A stretch of DNA of 33,502 bases from Parafrankia sp. EUN1f. GTDB lineage: Bacteria; Actinomycetota; Actinomycetes; Frankiales; Frankiaceae. Under the pieces are notes generated by a model that saw nothing but the letters and a program-made list of their open reading frames with translations, was not told the origin of the DNA and ran no database searches. This document shows positions 22,293 to 30,086 of the stretch, piece after piece; within the stretch, counting starts at the first letter, position 1, and each line of letters opens with the position of its first letter. Location of the stretch: positions 1-33,502 of the forward strand of contig NZ_ADGX01000092.1 in the NCBI RefSeq assembly GCF_000177675.1, read 5' to 3'. Both the position numbers and the translations under genes were made by a program.

Positions 22293-24257
22293 TCAGGTGA
22301 CGGGAACGTTCGGTGGGGCTGCGAACATCGCGGCGATGTCCGCGGCGTACTTGGCGGCTATCTGGGCGCGCCGCAGCTTCGCGGTCGGCGTGAGCTCGTC
22401 GGAGTCCGGCAGCCAGTCGGTCGCCAGCACGCGGAAACGGCGGACCTTCTCCGGCCGGACCAGGGTCTCGTTCGCCGCGCCGATCTGCCGGGCCAGCTCG
22501 GCGACCAGGTCCGGATGCGCGGCAAGCTCGGCCGGGCCGGCCGCGCCGGCCGGGTCAGCCGGGTCGCGGCCCACGCCGCCCCGTTCGGCAGCCCAGCTCG
22601 CGGCGGCCTGTGCGTCCAGGATGACCAGTGCCCCCAGGCCCGGCTGGCCGTCGCCGACGACGCAGACCTGCCCGACGAGCGGCTGCGCCGCGAGAGCGAT
22701 CTCGACAGCCACCGGTGACACGTTCTCCCCGCCGGCGGTGATGAGAAGCTCTTTCTTACGGCCTCGGAGGACGACATGGCCGTCATCGAGGGAGGCGAGG
22801 TCGCCGGTGCGGATCCAGCCATCCCGATCGACCGCGGCGCTGGTCTGCGCGGGGTCGTCGAGGTAGCCGCGGAACGCGGCCCCGGAGCGGAACAGCAGCT
22901 CACCGTCGTCGTCGAGGCGTACCTCGACACCCGGCATGGGCCGGCCGACGGTGCCGGGCCGGTACGCGAACGGGTCGACGGTGAGCAGGCCGGTCGACTC
23001 GGACAGGCCATAGCCTTCGAACATCGGCACGCCCAGGCCGATCCAGCTGGCCAGCAGCGCCGGGTTCGCCGGCGCGGCGCCGATCGCGCCCGTCCACAGG
23101 TCACCGAGGCCGAGGCGGGCACGCAGCTCCCGGGCGGCCGGTCGTAACCGTGCGTACTCGCCGGCCAGCTCGCCGGGGATCGCCTCGCCCGCGAACTCGT
23201 GCAGCGCGACCCGCTGGCCGAGCTCCAGCGCGCGCCGGTACCGATCCGCCAGCGCCGGGTCACCGAGGGAGTCGACCCAGGCCCGCAGCTCACCCAGGAA
23301 CCGTTCCCACAGGTAGGGCGGGGCGAAGAACAGCTGTGGCGGACGGTCCGGGAGTACCGACGCGACGTCGGCCGGGTTGGGGCAGACGACATCCTCCAGG
23401 CCGGCGTAGACGTGGCAGTACTGGGCGTAGAAGCGGGTCGCGATGTGGGCGAGCGGCAGGTAGCTGATCCAGCGGGCACCGGTCAGGTCACGGTCGAGCC
23501 GGCGGCGGTAGCTCTCGCACTGCCACAGCACCGCCCGCTGGTCGAGCAGCACGCCTTTGGGGAGCCCGGTCGTCCCGGAGGTGTAGATGACGGTGGCGAG
23601 ATCCTCGGGCCGGGCCAGCGCCGCCCGCCCGGCGAGGTTCACCGGCTCGGCTTCGAGCAGGTCCGCCCAGCTCAGCACGCCGTCGGGCAGCACACCGTCG
23701 CCCAGCACGCCACCGGGTAGCGGGGCTTCGGCCGGAGTGCCGCTGGCCGGCGTGCCGCCGGCCGGGTCGCCGGCGCCGGGGCGCAGCACGATGACGTGCC
23801 GCAGCCCCGGCAACGCGTGGCGGACGGCCAGGACCCGGTCGAGGAGCACGCGATCCGCCACGACGACGACGCTCGCGCCCGCGTGCGCGACGAGGTGGCG
23901 GATCCGCTCGGGCGGCGACGAGTTGTAGATCGAGATCGGGCATCCGCCGAGCAGGAGCACGGCCGAGTCCAGCACGTGGAACTCGGGGCCCGGGTGGGTC
24001 AGGAGCACCGCCCGGTCACCGCGGCCGAACCCGAGCCGTTCCAGCGCTCCCGCGATCCGGGCGACCTGCGCCCCGTACTCCCGCCACGACCAGGCCCGCC
24101 AGGTGTCCTCGTCCCGCCAGTGCACGCTGGCCTCGTCGGGCCGTGTCCGGCACTGCCGCGCGAGCAGTCCGGGCACGGTGAGGCCGGCGACCGCGGCCTG
24201 GATGTCCGCCGCCTCGGCCGCCGCCTGAGCCCCCGTCTCCGCTGACCCGTCGGCCAT
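22293..24257 (-). CDS. AMP-dependent acyl-CoA ligase (long-chain fatty-acid type)
   Basis: A 654-residue ligase from the ATG at 24257; a TTG at 24299 would add 14 Arg/Ser/Asp-rich residues encoded by short repeats. The AMP-binding P-loop YTSGTTGLPKG is at 225-235. Later come the YGLSE motif near FEGYGLSESTGL, the RTGD motif in WIRTGDLASLDDG, and the hinge/lysine region LRGRKKELLITAGGENVSP. Length and domain order suit long-chain acyl-CoA synthetases, which activate a carboxylate with ATP and CoA. A short Pro/Gly-rich insertion with two DGVL repeats lies at about 165-195. It follows the P450 gene on the same strand by 50 bp, so the two probably act on one substrate. Confidence 0.9.
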   Translation of the reverse strand: MADGSAETGAQAAAEAADIQAAVAGLTVPGLLARQCRTRPDEASVHWRDEDTWRAWSWREYGAQVARIAGALERLGFGRGDRAVLLTHPGPEFHVLDSAVLLLGGCPISIYNSSPPERIRHLVAHAGASVVVVADRVLLDRVLAVRHALPGLRHVIVLRPGAGDPAGGTPASGTPAEAPLPGGVLGDGVLPDGVLSWADLLEAEPVNLAGRAALARPEDLATVIYTSGTTGLPKGVLLDQRAVLWQCESYRRRLDRDLTGARWISYLPLAHIATRFYAQYCHVYAGLEDVVCPNPADVASVLPDRPPQLFFAPPYLWERFLGELRAWVDSLGDPALADRYRRALELGQRVALHEFAGEAIPGELAGEYARLRPAARELRARLGLGDLWTGAIGAAPANPALLASWIGLGVPMFEGYGLSESTGLLTVDPFAYRPGTVGRPMPGVEVRLDDDGELLFRSGAAFRGYLDDPAQTSAAVDRDGWIRTGDLASLDDGHVVLRGRKKELLITAGGENVSPVAVEIALAAQPLVGQVCVVGDGQPGLGALVILDAQAAASWAAERGGVGRDPADPAGAAGPAELAAHPDLVAELARQIGAANETLVRPEKVRRFRVLATDWLPDSDELTPTAKLRRAQIAAKYAADIAAMFAAPPNVPVT

Positions 24258-24307
24258 CGTCGACCTGTCCGACCTGTCCTCCGCCGCCGACCTGTTCAAC
24301 GTCGTGG

Positions 24308-25543
24308 CTACGAGTCCGCCGGGAAGACCCGGGGGCCGGGGCGGAAGGTGATCGGCACCGACAGCGGTGCCCGGTTGAAGGTCGAGTGGTAGTGGACGTC
24401 CGCGCCTGGCTGCAGTCGGATGTCATGCAGCCGGCGGACGATCTCCTCGTACGCGATGCGCAGGTTCATCCGGGCGAGGTTGGAGCCGGCGCAGCGGTGC
24501 GGGCCGGCGCCGAACGCGATGTGCCGGTTCTGCTCCCGGGCGACGTCGAACTCGTCGGGGTTGGCGAACTCGCCCTCATCCCGGTTGGCGGACGCCCAGT
24601 AGATGAGTACCTGCTCACCTGCCTTGATCTGCCTGCCGCCGAGCTCGGTGTCGTGCCGGGCGGTGCGGCCGATGCAGATGAAGGACCCGTCGAGGCGCAG
24701 GAGCTCCTCCATCGCCTTGGGGATCAGCTCCGGCTGCTCGCGCAGCAGCGCCGGGATCTCCGGGTGCGCGCAGAAGCGCAGCAGCGAGGCGCCGAGCACG
24801 CCCGCGGTCGTCTCCAGGCCGCCGAGAATGAGCAGGTGGATGGTGCCGATCGCCTCCTCGATGGTGATCGGCCGGCCGTCGATCTCCGCGTTCATCACCG
24901 CGTCCACGACGTCGTCGCGCGGGCCGGACCGCCGCCGTTCCTCGAGGAAGTCCTTGATCCAGAGGGCCAGTTTGCCGTGCGACTCGCGGGACTCCGGCAG
25001 GTGCGGTGACGAGGCGAGCGTCGCCAGCCGGTTGACCTCCTCGAGGTCCTCGGCGGGTGCGTGCAGGGCCAGGTCGAAGAACGCCATGCCGGGCAGCGGC
25101 CGGGCGAAGGCCTCCATGAACTCGCATTCACCGGCCTCGATGAATCCGTCGATGAGACGGTTCACGAGATCGCGGGTCGCTGATTCCCAGGCGGCGACGG
25201 TCGCCGGGCGGAAGTGAATGTTGATCAGTTTCTTGAAGGTGCGCTGCAGCGGCGGGTCGATCGTGACCGGGAGGACCTTTCGCTGCTCATCCTGACGCGG
25301 CACCGTGATACCCAGCTCGGAGCTGAAGGTCTGCCAGTCCTGGGCGACCTTCAGAACGTCCTCGTAGGCGGTCGCGACCCAGAATCCTCCGTACTGATCG
25401 CTGTGGGCGACCGGGCACTTCGAACGGGCCAGCGCTAACGCGGGATGCAGATCGCGGGCGAGCTCCGGGGAGAGGTGATCGAAATGCTGCTCGACCCACT
25501 CCGCGTCAATGGCCCCCGTGGTGGGGGTCGTCGTATCGGTCAT
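24308..25543 (-). CDS. Cytochrome P450
   Basis: A 411-residue bacterial class I P450. The I-helix oxygen-binding motif is GGLETT (241-246; Glu in place of the more common Asp), the ExxR pair is E280-R283, and the heme loop FGAGPHRCAG places Cys351 as the iron ligand. No membrane anchor and no fused reductase are present, so a separate ferredoxin is needed; none is encoded in the window. The ATG at 25543 has AAGGAA directly upstream. It is the first gene of a pair with the acyl-CoA ligase. The substrate cannot be read from sequence; terpenoids, steroids or fatty acids would all fit the neighbours. Confidence 0.95.
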   Translation of the reverse strand: MTDTTTPTTGAIDAEWVEQHFDHLSPELARDLHPALALARSKCPVAHSDQYGGFWVATAYEDVLKVAQDWQTFSSELGITVPRQDEQRKVLPVTIDPPLQRTFKKLINIHFRPATVAAWESATRDLVNRLIDGFIEAGECEFMEAFARPLPGMAFFDLALHAPAEDLEEVNRLATLASSPHLPESRESHGKLALWIKDFLEERRRSGPRDDVVDAVMNAEIDGRPITIEEAIGTIHLLILGGLETTAGVLGASLLRFCAHPEIPALLREQPELIPKAMEELLRLDGSFICIGRTARHDTELGGRQIKAGEQVLIYWASANRDEGEFANPDEFDVAREQNRHIAFGAGPHRCAGSNLARMNLRIAYEEIVRRLHDIRLQPGADVHYHSTFNRAPLSVPITFRPGPRVFPADS

Positions 25544-25716
25544 TTCCTTGGCTCCTGTGCGCCCGATTGGTCGGTTCGCTCAGGATAACAATAAGTTAGT
25601 GTTCGTTTATCCCTTGGGGCCCTGAGCTGGGACGATCCGGCGCTGGGACGTCGGGCGGGTGGCCGGGCCACTGCTTGTTCCAGGGGGTCCCGGCCGCCCA
25701 ATCCGTCGACGAGTCG
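25544..25716. promoter_or_regulatory. P450 upstream region with a 30-bp dyad
   Basis: The gap is AT-rich around 25580-25612. GGATAAC (25583-25589) and GTTTATCC (25605-25612) form an imperfect dyad around AATAAGTTAGTGTTC. AGTGTTCGTT (25598-25607) matches AGTGTACGTT inside the amidohydrolase/gntR operator at 9 of 10 bases in the same orientation. This suggests control by the same GntR protein; the exact -10/-35 could not be fixed. Confidence 0.5.
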
Positions 25717-26889
25717 TCAGATCCGGTAGAGCTTGGCGGCGTTTCCGCCCATGACCTTCTCCTGCGTCTCCGGGCGCAGGGTCAGAATCTTCTCGCTGAC
25801 CAGACCGATGGGGTCCGGGTGCAGGCAGGTCGGGTGCGGGAAGTCCGTCTCGAACATGATGGTGTCCTCGCCGACCTGGTCGATGAGGTGCTGCAGGTCG
25901 CCGCGGCCGGTCTCGAACCAGAACGTGGCGTACCAGTTGTCACGGAAGTACTCCGACGGCAGCTTGTTCAGCTTCTCCGCGTGCTTGGGGGCGTTCTCCT
26001 CAAGCTCGTAGTCCATCGCCTCGAGCATGAAGGGGATCCAGCCGATGCCGCTCTCGACGGAGACCATCTTCAGGTCGGGGTGCCGGTCGAACATGCCCGA
26101 GTAGGCGCTGTTGAGCAGCACCCGGGAGTTGTTCTGGAACAGCGAGGCGCCGCCGATGGCCGGCTTGACGTAGGTGTCCTGGCTGGGCCAGTAGGTGGTG
26201 CCGAAGTAGGACAGCGAGGTCTGGCTGGCGCCGATGTGGAAGTGCACCGGCAGGCGCAGCCCGGCGCAGACCTCCCAGAACGGGTCCCAGTCGGGGTGGC
26301 CGAGGTCGGGGGAGCCCGAGTCCTGCGGGTCGGCGGTCATGTTGACCCCGCGGTAGCCCAGCGCGGCGCAGCGCTCGGCCTCGCGGACGCAGGCCGCGAT
26401 GTCCCACGCCGGCATGATCGGCATGGGGAGCAGCCGGTCGCCGGACTCGGCCTGCACCTCGGCCATCGCGTCGTTGTACAGCTCGACGCAGAGCCGGAGA
26501 AGTACCTCGTCCTTGACCGAGTTGCGCAGGTTCTGGCCGCCGATGCCGATGGCGTTCGGGTAGAGGACCTGGGCCTGGATGCCGAGCTCGTCCATCAGGG
26601 CCAGGCGCGTCTTCGGGTCCCACGCCGCGGGGTGCACGTCCTTGATGCCCCACGAGCCGCCCTGGGAGTCGCGGAACGCGTGCTTCTTCCCGTCGTGGTC
26701 GACAGTGCCGCCCGAGCCCGCCTTGCCGAACGTCTTGCCCTCGATGACCCACATGTCCATACCGTCGATCTTCTCGACGTGGGGGACCCGGTCCTCGTAC
26801 CCCTTCGGCGCGCGCTCGGTGAACAGGTCGTGCCGTTCGGTCATGTGGGCGTCGGCGTCCACCACGCGCAGACCAGCCAGTCCCGCCAT
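25717..26889 (-). CDS. Metal-dependent amidohydrolase (amidohydrolase_2 / ACMSD-like)
   Basis: A 390-residue TIM-barrel hydrolase. Features in order: VVDADAHM near residue 10 (first metal-ligand strand), LPVHFHIG in the middle, VSVESGIGWIPFMLEAMD, and the characteristic FETDFPHP near 340, with the final Asp as catalytic/metal residue. Family members decarboxylate or hydrolyse ring-cleavage products and related acids. The ATG at 26889 has AAGGAGG seven bases upstream, a near-perfect ribosome site. Promoter and operator upstream are unusually clear. It is divergent from gntR and lies 173 bp upstream of the P450 gene on the same strand. Confidence 0.92.
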   Translation of the reverse strand: MAGLAGLRVVDADAHMTERHDLFTERAPKGYEDRVPHVEKIDGMDMWVIEGKTFGKAGSGGTVDHDGKKHAFRDSQGGSWGIKDVHPAAWDPKTRLALMDELGIQAQVLYPNAIGIGGQNLRNSVKDEVLLRLCVELYNDAMAEVQAESGDRLLPMPIMPAWDIAACVREAERCAALGYRGVNMTADPQDSGSPDLGHPDWDPFWEVCAGLRLPVHFHIGASQTSLSYFGTTYWPSQDTYVKPAIGGASLFQNNSRVLLNSAYSGMFDRHPDLKMVSVESGIGWIPFMLEAMDYELEENAPKHAEKLNKLPSEYFRDNWYATFWFETGRGDLQHLIDQVGEDTIMFETDFPHPTCLHPDPIGLVSEKILTLRPETQEKVMGGNAAKLYRI

Positions 26890-26932
26890 TCAGGGCCTCC
26901 TTGGGTCGGTGCGGCCGTGGCCGCGCTCACGC

Positions 26933-26959
26933 GTACATGAGTGTACGTTCACTCTGTAC
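26933..26959. promoter_or_regulatory. GntR operator candidate between amidohydrolase and gntR
   Basis: GTACATGAGTG (26933-26943) and CACTCTGTAC (26950-26959) form a dyad, with one unpaired base, around TACGTT. It overlaps the amidohydrolase -10 and the gntR -35, so binding would block both promoters. Confidence 0.7.
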
Positions 26960-26968
26960 CAGTGGCAA
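26940..26968 (-). promoter_or_regulatory. Amidohydrolase promoter
   Basis: Minus strand: -35 TTGCCA (26968-26963), an exact 17-bp spacer, and -10 TACACT (26945-26940). The operator dyad covers the -10. The transcript would have a leader of about 45 bases before the ATG at 26889. Confidence 0.65.
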
Positions 26969-26976
26969 TCTACAAT
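26948..26976 (+). promoter_or_regulatory. gntR promoter
   Basis: Plus strand: -35 TTCACT (26948-26953), a 17-bp spacer and -10 TACAAT (26971-26976). It overlaps the divergent promoter and the operator dyad. The transcript would begin near 26983, which favours the GTG start at 27026 over the TTG at 26990. Confidence 0.6.
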
Positions 26977-27025
26977 TTTGGATACTTAATTGACGTTTGC
27001 CGCTCGTGGTGGTCACGATGGTCAG

Positions 27026-27784
27026 GTGGTTGTCCCAGCCGCGCTGCGGCGCACCAGAACAAGCGCCGCGGTCGTCGAGTACGTGCAGCGGGAGATCTTC
27101 GCGGGCAGTCTCCGGCACGGCGACCGGATCGACGTCGAACGGATCGGCACGGCGCTCGGGGTGAGCCCCACCCCGGTCCGCGAGGCACTCGTGCTGCTCG
27201 AGCGGGATGGGCTGATCGCCACCCGGATGCACCGGGTGGCGATCGTGGCGCACTTCGACGCCGGCACGCTGCGCGCGGACTTCCACGTCCTTGGCGTGCT
27301 GAGCGGGGTCGCGGCGGCGCGGGTCGCGAAGGACCGCGACCCGCAGGTGCTCGCCCGGCTCCAGGACCTCCTCCAGGCGCTGGCCGGCAGTGCGTCTGCC
27401 GGCAGTGCGTCTGCCGGCAGCGCGTCTGCCGGCAGCGCGTCCGCCGACGGCCGGGCCGAGGCAGGGGTGACCGGCACCCGTACGAAGGATCTCGTCGCCG
27501 AGATCGTCCAGCTGCAGCATGATGCGGGTGCGACCCCACGCCTGCTCGCCGAGCTGCAGGGCGTGGGCGGCTTCCTCTCCTGGGCCGCGCGGGAGAGCGA
27601 CCGGCGCACACCCGAGGAGGTCGTCGAGGCTCAGCGGCGTGTCGTCGACGCCATCGTCGCCGGTCACTCGCAGGCGGCGGCGCGGGCCCGGCTCGCCGAC
27701 GCCCGCGCGGCGGCCGAGGAGGTCATCGGCGAGCTGGTCCGCCGTGGCGTGCTGCGCGCGGACGGGACGAATGCCGCCGGTTGA
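27026..27784 (+). CDS. GntR-family (FadR/FCD subfamily) regulator
   Basis: A 252-residue GntR regulator taken from the GTG at 27026; a TTG at 26990 would add 12 residues but lacks a ribosome site. The winged helix lies at about 13-70, with EYVQREIFAGSLRHGDRIDV and LGVSPTPVREALVLLERDGL, followed by a helical FCD-type ligand domain. An unusual insertion of four SASAG-type units (27386-27445) splits that domain after LLQALAG. The gene faces the amidohydrolase, and a clear dyad operator sits between them, so it likely represses the amidohydrolase and itself until a carboxylate ligand binds. The P450 operon may share the site. Confidence 0.9.
   Translation: MVVPAALRRTRTSAAVVEYVQREIFAGSLRHGDRIDVERIGTALGVSPTPVREALVLLERDGLIATRMHRVAIVAHFDAGTLRADFHVLGVLSGVAAARVAKDRDPQVLARLQDLLQALAGSASAGSASAGSASAGSASADGRAEAGVTGTRTKDLVAEIVQLQHDAGATPRLLAELQGVGGFLSWAARESDRRTPEEVVEAQRRVVDAIVAGHSQAAARARLADARAAAEEVIGELVRRGVLRADGTNAAG
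27386..27445 (+). repeat. Four tandem 15-bp repeats inside gntR
   Basis: GGCAGTGCGTCTGCC at 27386-27400 and 27401-27415, then copies with one and two changes at 27416-27430 and 27431-27445. They keep the reading frame and encode repeated (G)SASA units. Each unit can also fold back on itself (GGCAG/CTGCC). Copy-number variation by slippage is likely. Confidence 0.9.
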
Positions 27785-27998
27785 GACCGGGGCCGCCCGC
27801 CGCACGGAAGCCCACCGAGGATCCCGTACCGCCGCGCAGCGTCAACAACCCATTAGAGGGCAAAAGGGGCGCGGAATCACCTGGCAATCCGCAAGAAGTC
27901 CGCAAGAAGTGAGGATTTTGGTCGTTCCGACGACCAAAATCCTCCACTCTTGTTCGGTAGCAACGCCAGTCGAGGCGGCGGGGCTCGGATTCGCCCAG
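27785..27998. other. Gap between convergent gntR and M13 peptidase genes
   Basis: 214 bp holding copy 2 of the palindromic element (27878-27955). The sequence before it (27785-27877) shows no gene; its last part has an A/G-rich stretch (27856-27870) that loosely resembles the sequence flanking copy 1. Confidence 0.6.
27878..27955. repeat. Dispersed palindromic element, copy 2 (strong hairpin)
   Basis: GAGGATTTTGGTCGT (27911-27925) pairs perfectly with ACGACCAAAATCCTC (27930-27944) over 15 bp with a 4-base loop. Outer sequence AAGAAGT on the left and ACTCTTGTTCGG on the right pairs imperfectly. Before it CCGCAAGAAGT is duplicated in tandem (27889-27899, 27900-27910). 27878-27899 matches copy 1 at 20 of 22 bases. 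Lying between convergent stops, it may terminate both genes. Confidence 0.85.
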
Positions 27999-29954
27999 CT
28001 ACCAGATGCGGACCCGGTCGTCCGGGTCGAGCCACAGGCCGTCGCCGGGGGCGGTGCCGAAGACCTCGTGGAACTCGTCGAGGTTGCGCACGATGTTGGC
28101 CCGCAGCTCCGGCGGGCTGTGAGGGTCGGTGGCGAGGTACTGGCGCTCGAGCTCGAGGCGGCGCTTGGTGCGCCACACGTAGGCCCAGTTCATGAACAGC
28201 CGCCGCCGGTCGTCCCGGGACGCCTCACCGCCGGTGGAGATGATGTACGCGGTGTGCGCGATGGTCAGGCCACCGAGGTCACCGATGTTCTCGCCCACGG
28301 TGAGCGCACCGTTCACCTTCTCCCCGGGGAGGTTGCGCGGCTCGAGCGCGTTGTACTGCTCGACCAGCGTCTTGGACTTCACCTCGAAGGCGGCCTTGTC
28401 GGCCGGGGTCCACCAGTCGTTGAGGTTGCCGGCGCCGTCGTACTGCGCACCCTGGTCGTCGAAGCCGTGGCCGACCTCGTGCCCGATGACCGCGCCGATG
28501 CCGCCGTAGTTCTCGGCCGGGTGGGCGTCCGGGCTGAAGAACGGCTTCTGCAGGATCCCGGCAGGGAAGCAGATCTCGTTGGTGCCCGGGTTGTAGTAGG
28601 CGTTGACCGTCTGCGGGAGCATGAACCACTCGTCCCGGTCGACCGGCGAGCCGATCTTGGCAAGCTCCCGGTCCGTCTCGAACGCGGCGGCGGCCTGCGC
28701 GTTGCCGACCAGGTCGTCCCGGCGCACCTGCAGGGCCGAGTAGTCCCGGAACCGGTCGGGGTAGCCGATCTTCGGCCGGAACGTCTCGAGCTTCTCGTAG
28801 GCGCGCTGCTTGGTCTCCTCGGTCATCCAGTCCAGCCGGGAGATCGACTCGCGGTAGGCCGCGAGCAGGTTCGCGACGAGGTTGTCCATCTGCGCCTTGG
28901 CCTGCGGCGGGAAGTGGCGGGCGACGTACTCCCGGCCGACGGCCTCACCGATCGCGGTCTCGACGAACGACACCCCGCGCTTCCAACGCGCCCGCGGCTC
29001 GGGCGCGCCGCTGAGAGTGCGGCCGTAGAAGTCGAAGTTCGTCTGGACGAACGGTTCGGAAAGGTACGGTGCGGCCGCGCGCAGCACCCGGCTCGCCAGC
29101 CACTCGCGCCAGACCTCGACCGGAGTGTCGCTCAGCACGATCGACAGGTGCTCGAAGAACGACGGCTGCCGCACGCACGCCTCGGCGAGCGTGGCGTGCG
29201 GGCCGGTCAGCTGACCGCCCAGCGCGGTGACGTAGGCGTCCCAGTCGAAGCTGGGGCACAGCGCCGCCAGCTCGGCGGTGGTCATGAGGTTGTAGGTCTT
29301 CTGGACGTCGCGGGTCTCGGCCCGCTCCCAGTGGCCCTTCGCGAGCAGGGTCTCCAGGGCGAGGATCCGCTGCGCGGCCTCCTCGTGGTCGGGCAGCTGC
29401 GCGAGCTCGAACATGCGGGCCAGGTAGGCGGCGTACTTCTCGCGGATCTCGGCGAACCGGTCGTCGCGGTAGTACGACTCGTCGGGCAGGCCGAGGCCGC
29501 CCTGCCGCAGATGGAACAGGTAGCGGTCCGAGTTGCGGTCGTCGGTGTCGACGTAGGAGCCGAACAGCCCGTTGCCGCCGATCCGCTCGAAGCCGCCGAG
29601 GAAGGCGGCGAGGCCCTGGACGTCACCCAGCGCCCCGGCGGCGTCCAGCAGCGGACGTACCGGGTCGAGGCCGAGCGCCTGGACCGCGTCGAAGTCCAGG
29701 AAGGAGTTGTAGAGGTCGGCGATCTTCCGCGTCTCCTCGCCCTGGGCGGCGGGGTCCTGGGCGGCGAGGTCGGTGATGATGTCGCGGACCTGCTGCTCGG
29801 CGGCATCGGCGAGCTGTACGAACGGGCCCCAGCTCGAACGGTCCGAAGGGATCTCCGCCTCGACGAGCCATCGGCCGTTCACATGGCCGAAGAGGTCGTC
29901 CTGCGGTCGGACGTCGAGGTCCATGCCCTCAAGGGCGTCGTCGAGGATGCTCAC
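27999..29954 (-). CDS. M13-family zinc metallopeptidase (PepO/neprilysin-like)
   Basis: A 651-residue M13 endopeptidase. The zinc motif HEVGH (492-496) is followed by GFDDQGAQYDGAGN, and the third ligand is the Glu of ENIGDLGGL further on. The substrate-binding motif NAYYNP (451-456) and the C-terminal region with DGLWLDPDDRVRIW are also present. No signal peptide is visible, so this is a cytoplasmic PepO-type enzyme, or one exported by other means, that cuts oligopeptides. The start is GTG at 29954 without a good ribosome site; there is no better in-frame alternative that keeps the N-terminal domain. It follows the lipoprotein gene on the same strand by 123 bp. Confidence 0.95.
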   Translation of the reverse strand: MSILDDALEGMDLDVRPQDDLFGHVNGRWLVEAEIPSDRSSWGPFVQLADAAEQQVRDIITDLAAQDPAAQGEETRKIADLYNSFLDFDAVQALGLDPVRPLLDAAGALGDVQGLAAFLGGFERIGGNGLFGSYVDTDDRNSDRYLFHLRQGGLGLPDESYYRDDRFAEIREKYAAYLARMFELAQLPDHEEAAQRILALETLLAKGHWERAETRDVQKTYNLMTTAELAALCPSFDWDAYVTALGGQLTGPHATLAEACVRQPSFFEHLSIVLSDTPVEVWREWLASRVLRAAAPYLSEPFVQTNFDFYGRTLSGAPEPRARWKRGVSFVETAIGEAVGREYVARHFPPQAKAQMDNLVANLLAAYRESISRLDWMTEETKQRAYEKLETFRPKIGYPDRFRDYSALQVRRDDLVGNAQAAAAFETDRELAKIGSPVDRDEWFMLPQTVNAYYNPGTNEICFPAGILQKPFFSPDAHPAENYGGIGAVIGHEVGHGFDDQGAQYDGAGNLNDWWTPADKAAFEVKSKTLVEQYNALEPRNLPGEKVNGALTVGENIGDLGGLTIAHTAYIISTGGEASRDDRRRLFMNWAYVWRTKRRLELERQYLATDPHSPPELRANIVRNLDEFHEVFGTAPGDGLWLDPDDRVRIW

Positions 29955-30068
29955 AACACCGAAGTCTGGCGCCCAACCCGGGTTCAGGGAAGGAGCCCAC
30001 GGCGAATCCGTTCTGGGTGAACATCGGTCGGCCGGTCCGCCGGCGCCCTGATCGGCGCCCCTGATCGG

Positions 30069-30086
30069 TGGCCCTGATCAGGGGCT
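30069..30086 (-). terminator. GC-rich palindrome at the lipoprotein gene stop
   Basis: CCCTGATCAGGG (30073-30084) is a perfect 12-bp palindrome overlapping the stop codon of the lipoprotein gene. Just beyond it CCTGATCGG occurs twice more (near 30049 and 30060). It may stop or slow transcription ahead of the peptidase gene; no U tract. Confidence 0.4.

Noticed and set aside
24258-24299. TTG start giving the acyl-CoA ligase 14 extra residues
   Set aside because: The extension is a short Arg/Ser/Asp repeat from a GACAGGTCG-type DNA repeat, unlike a ligase N-terminus.
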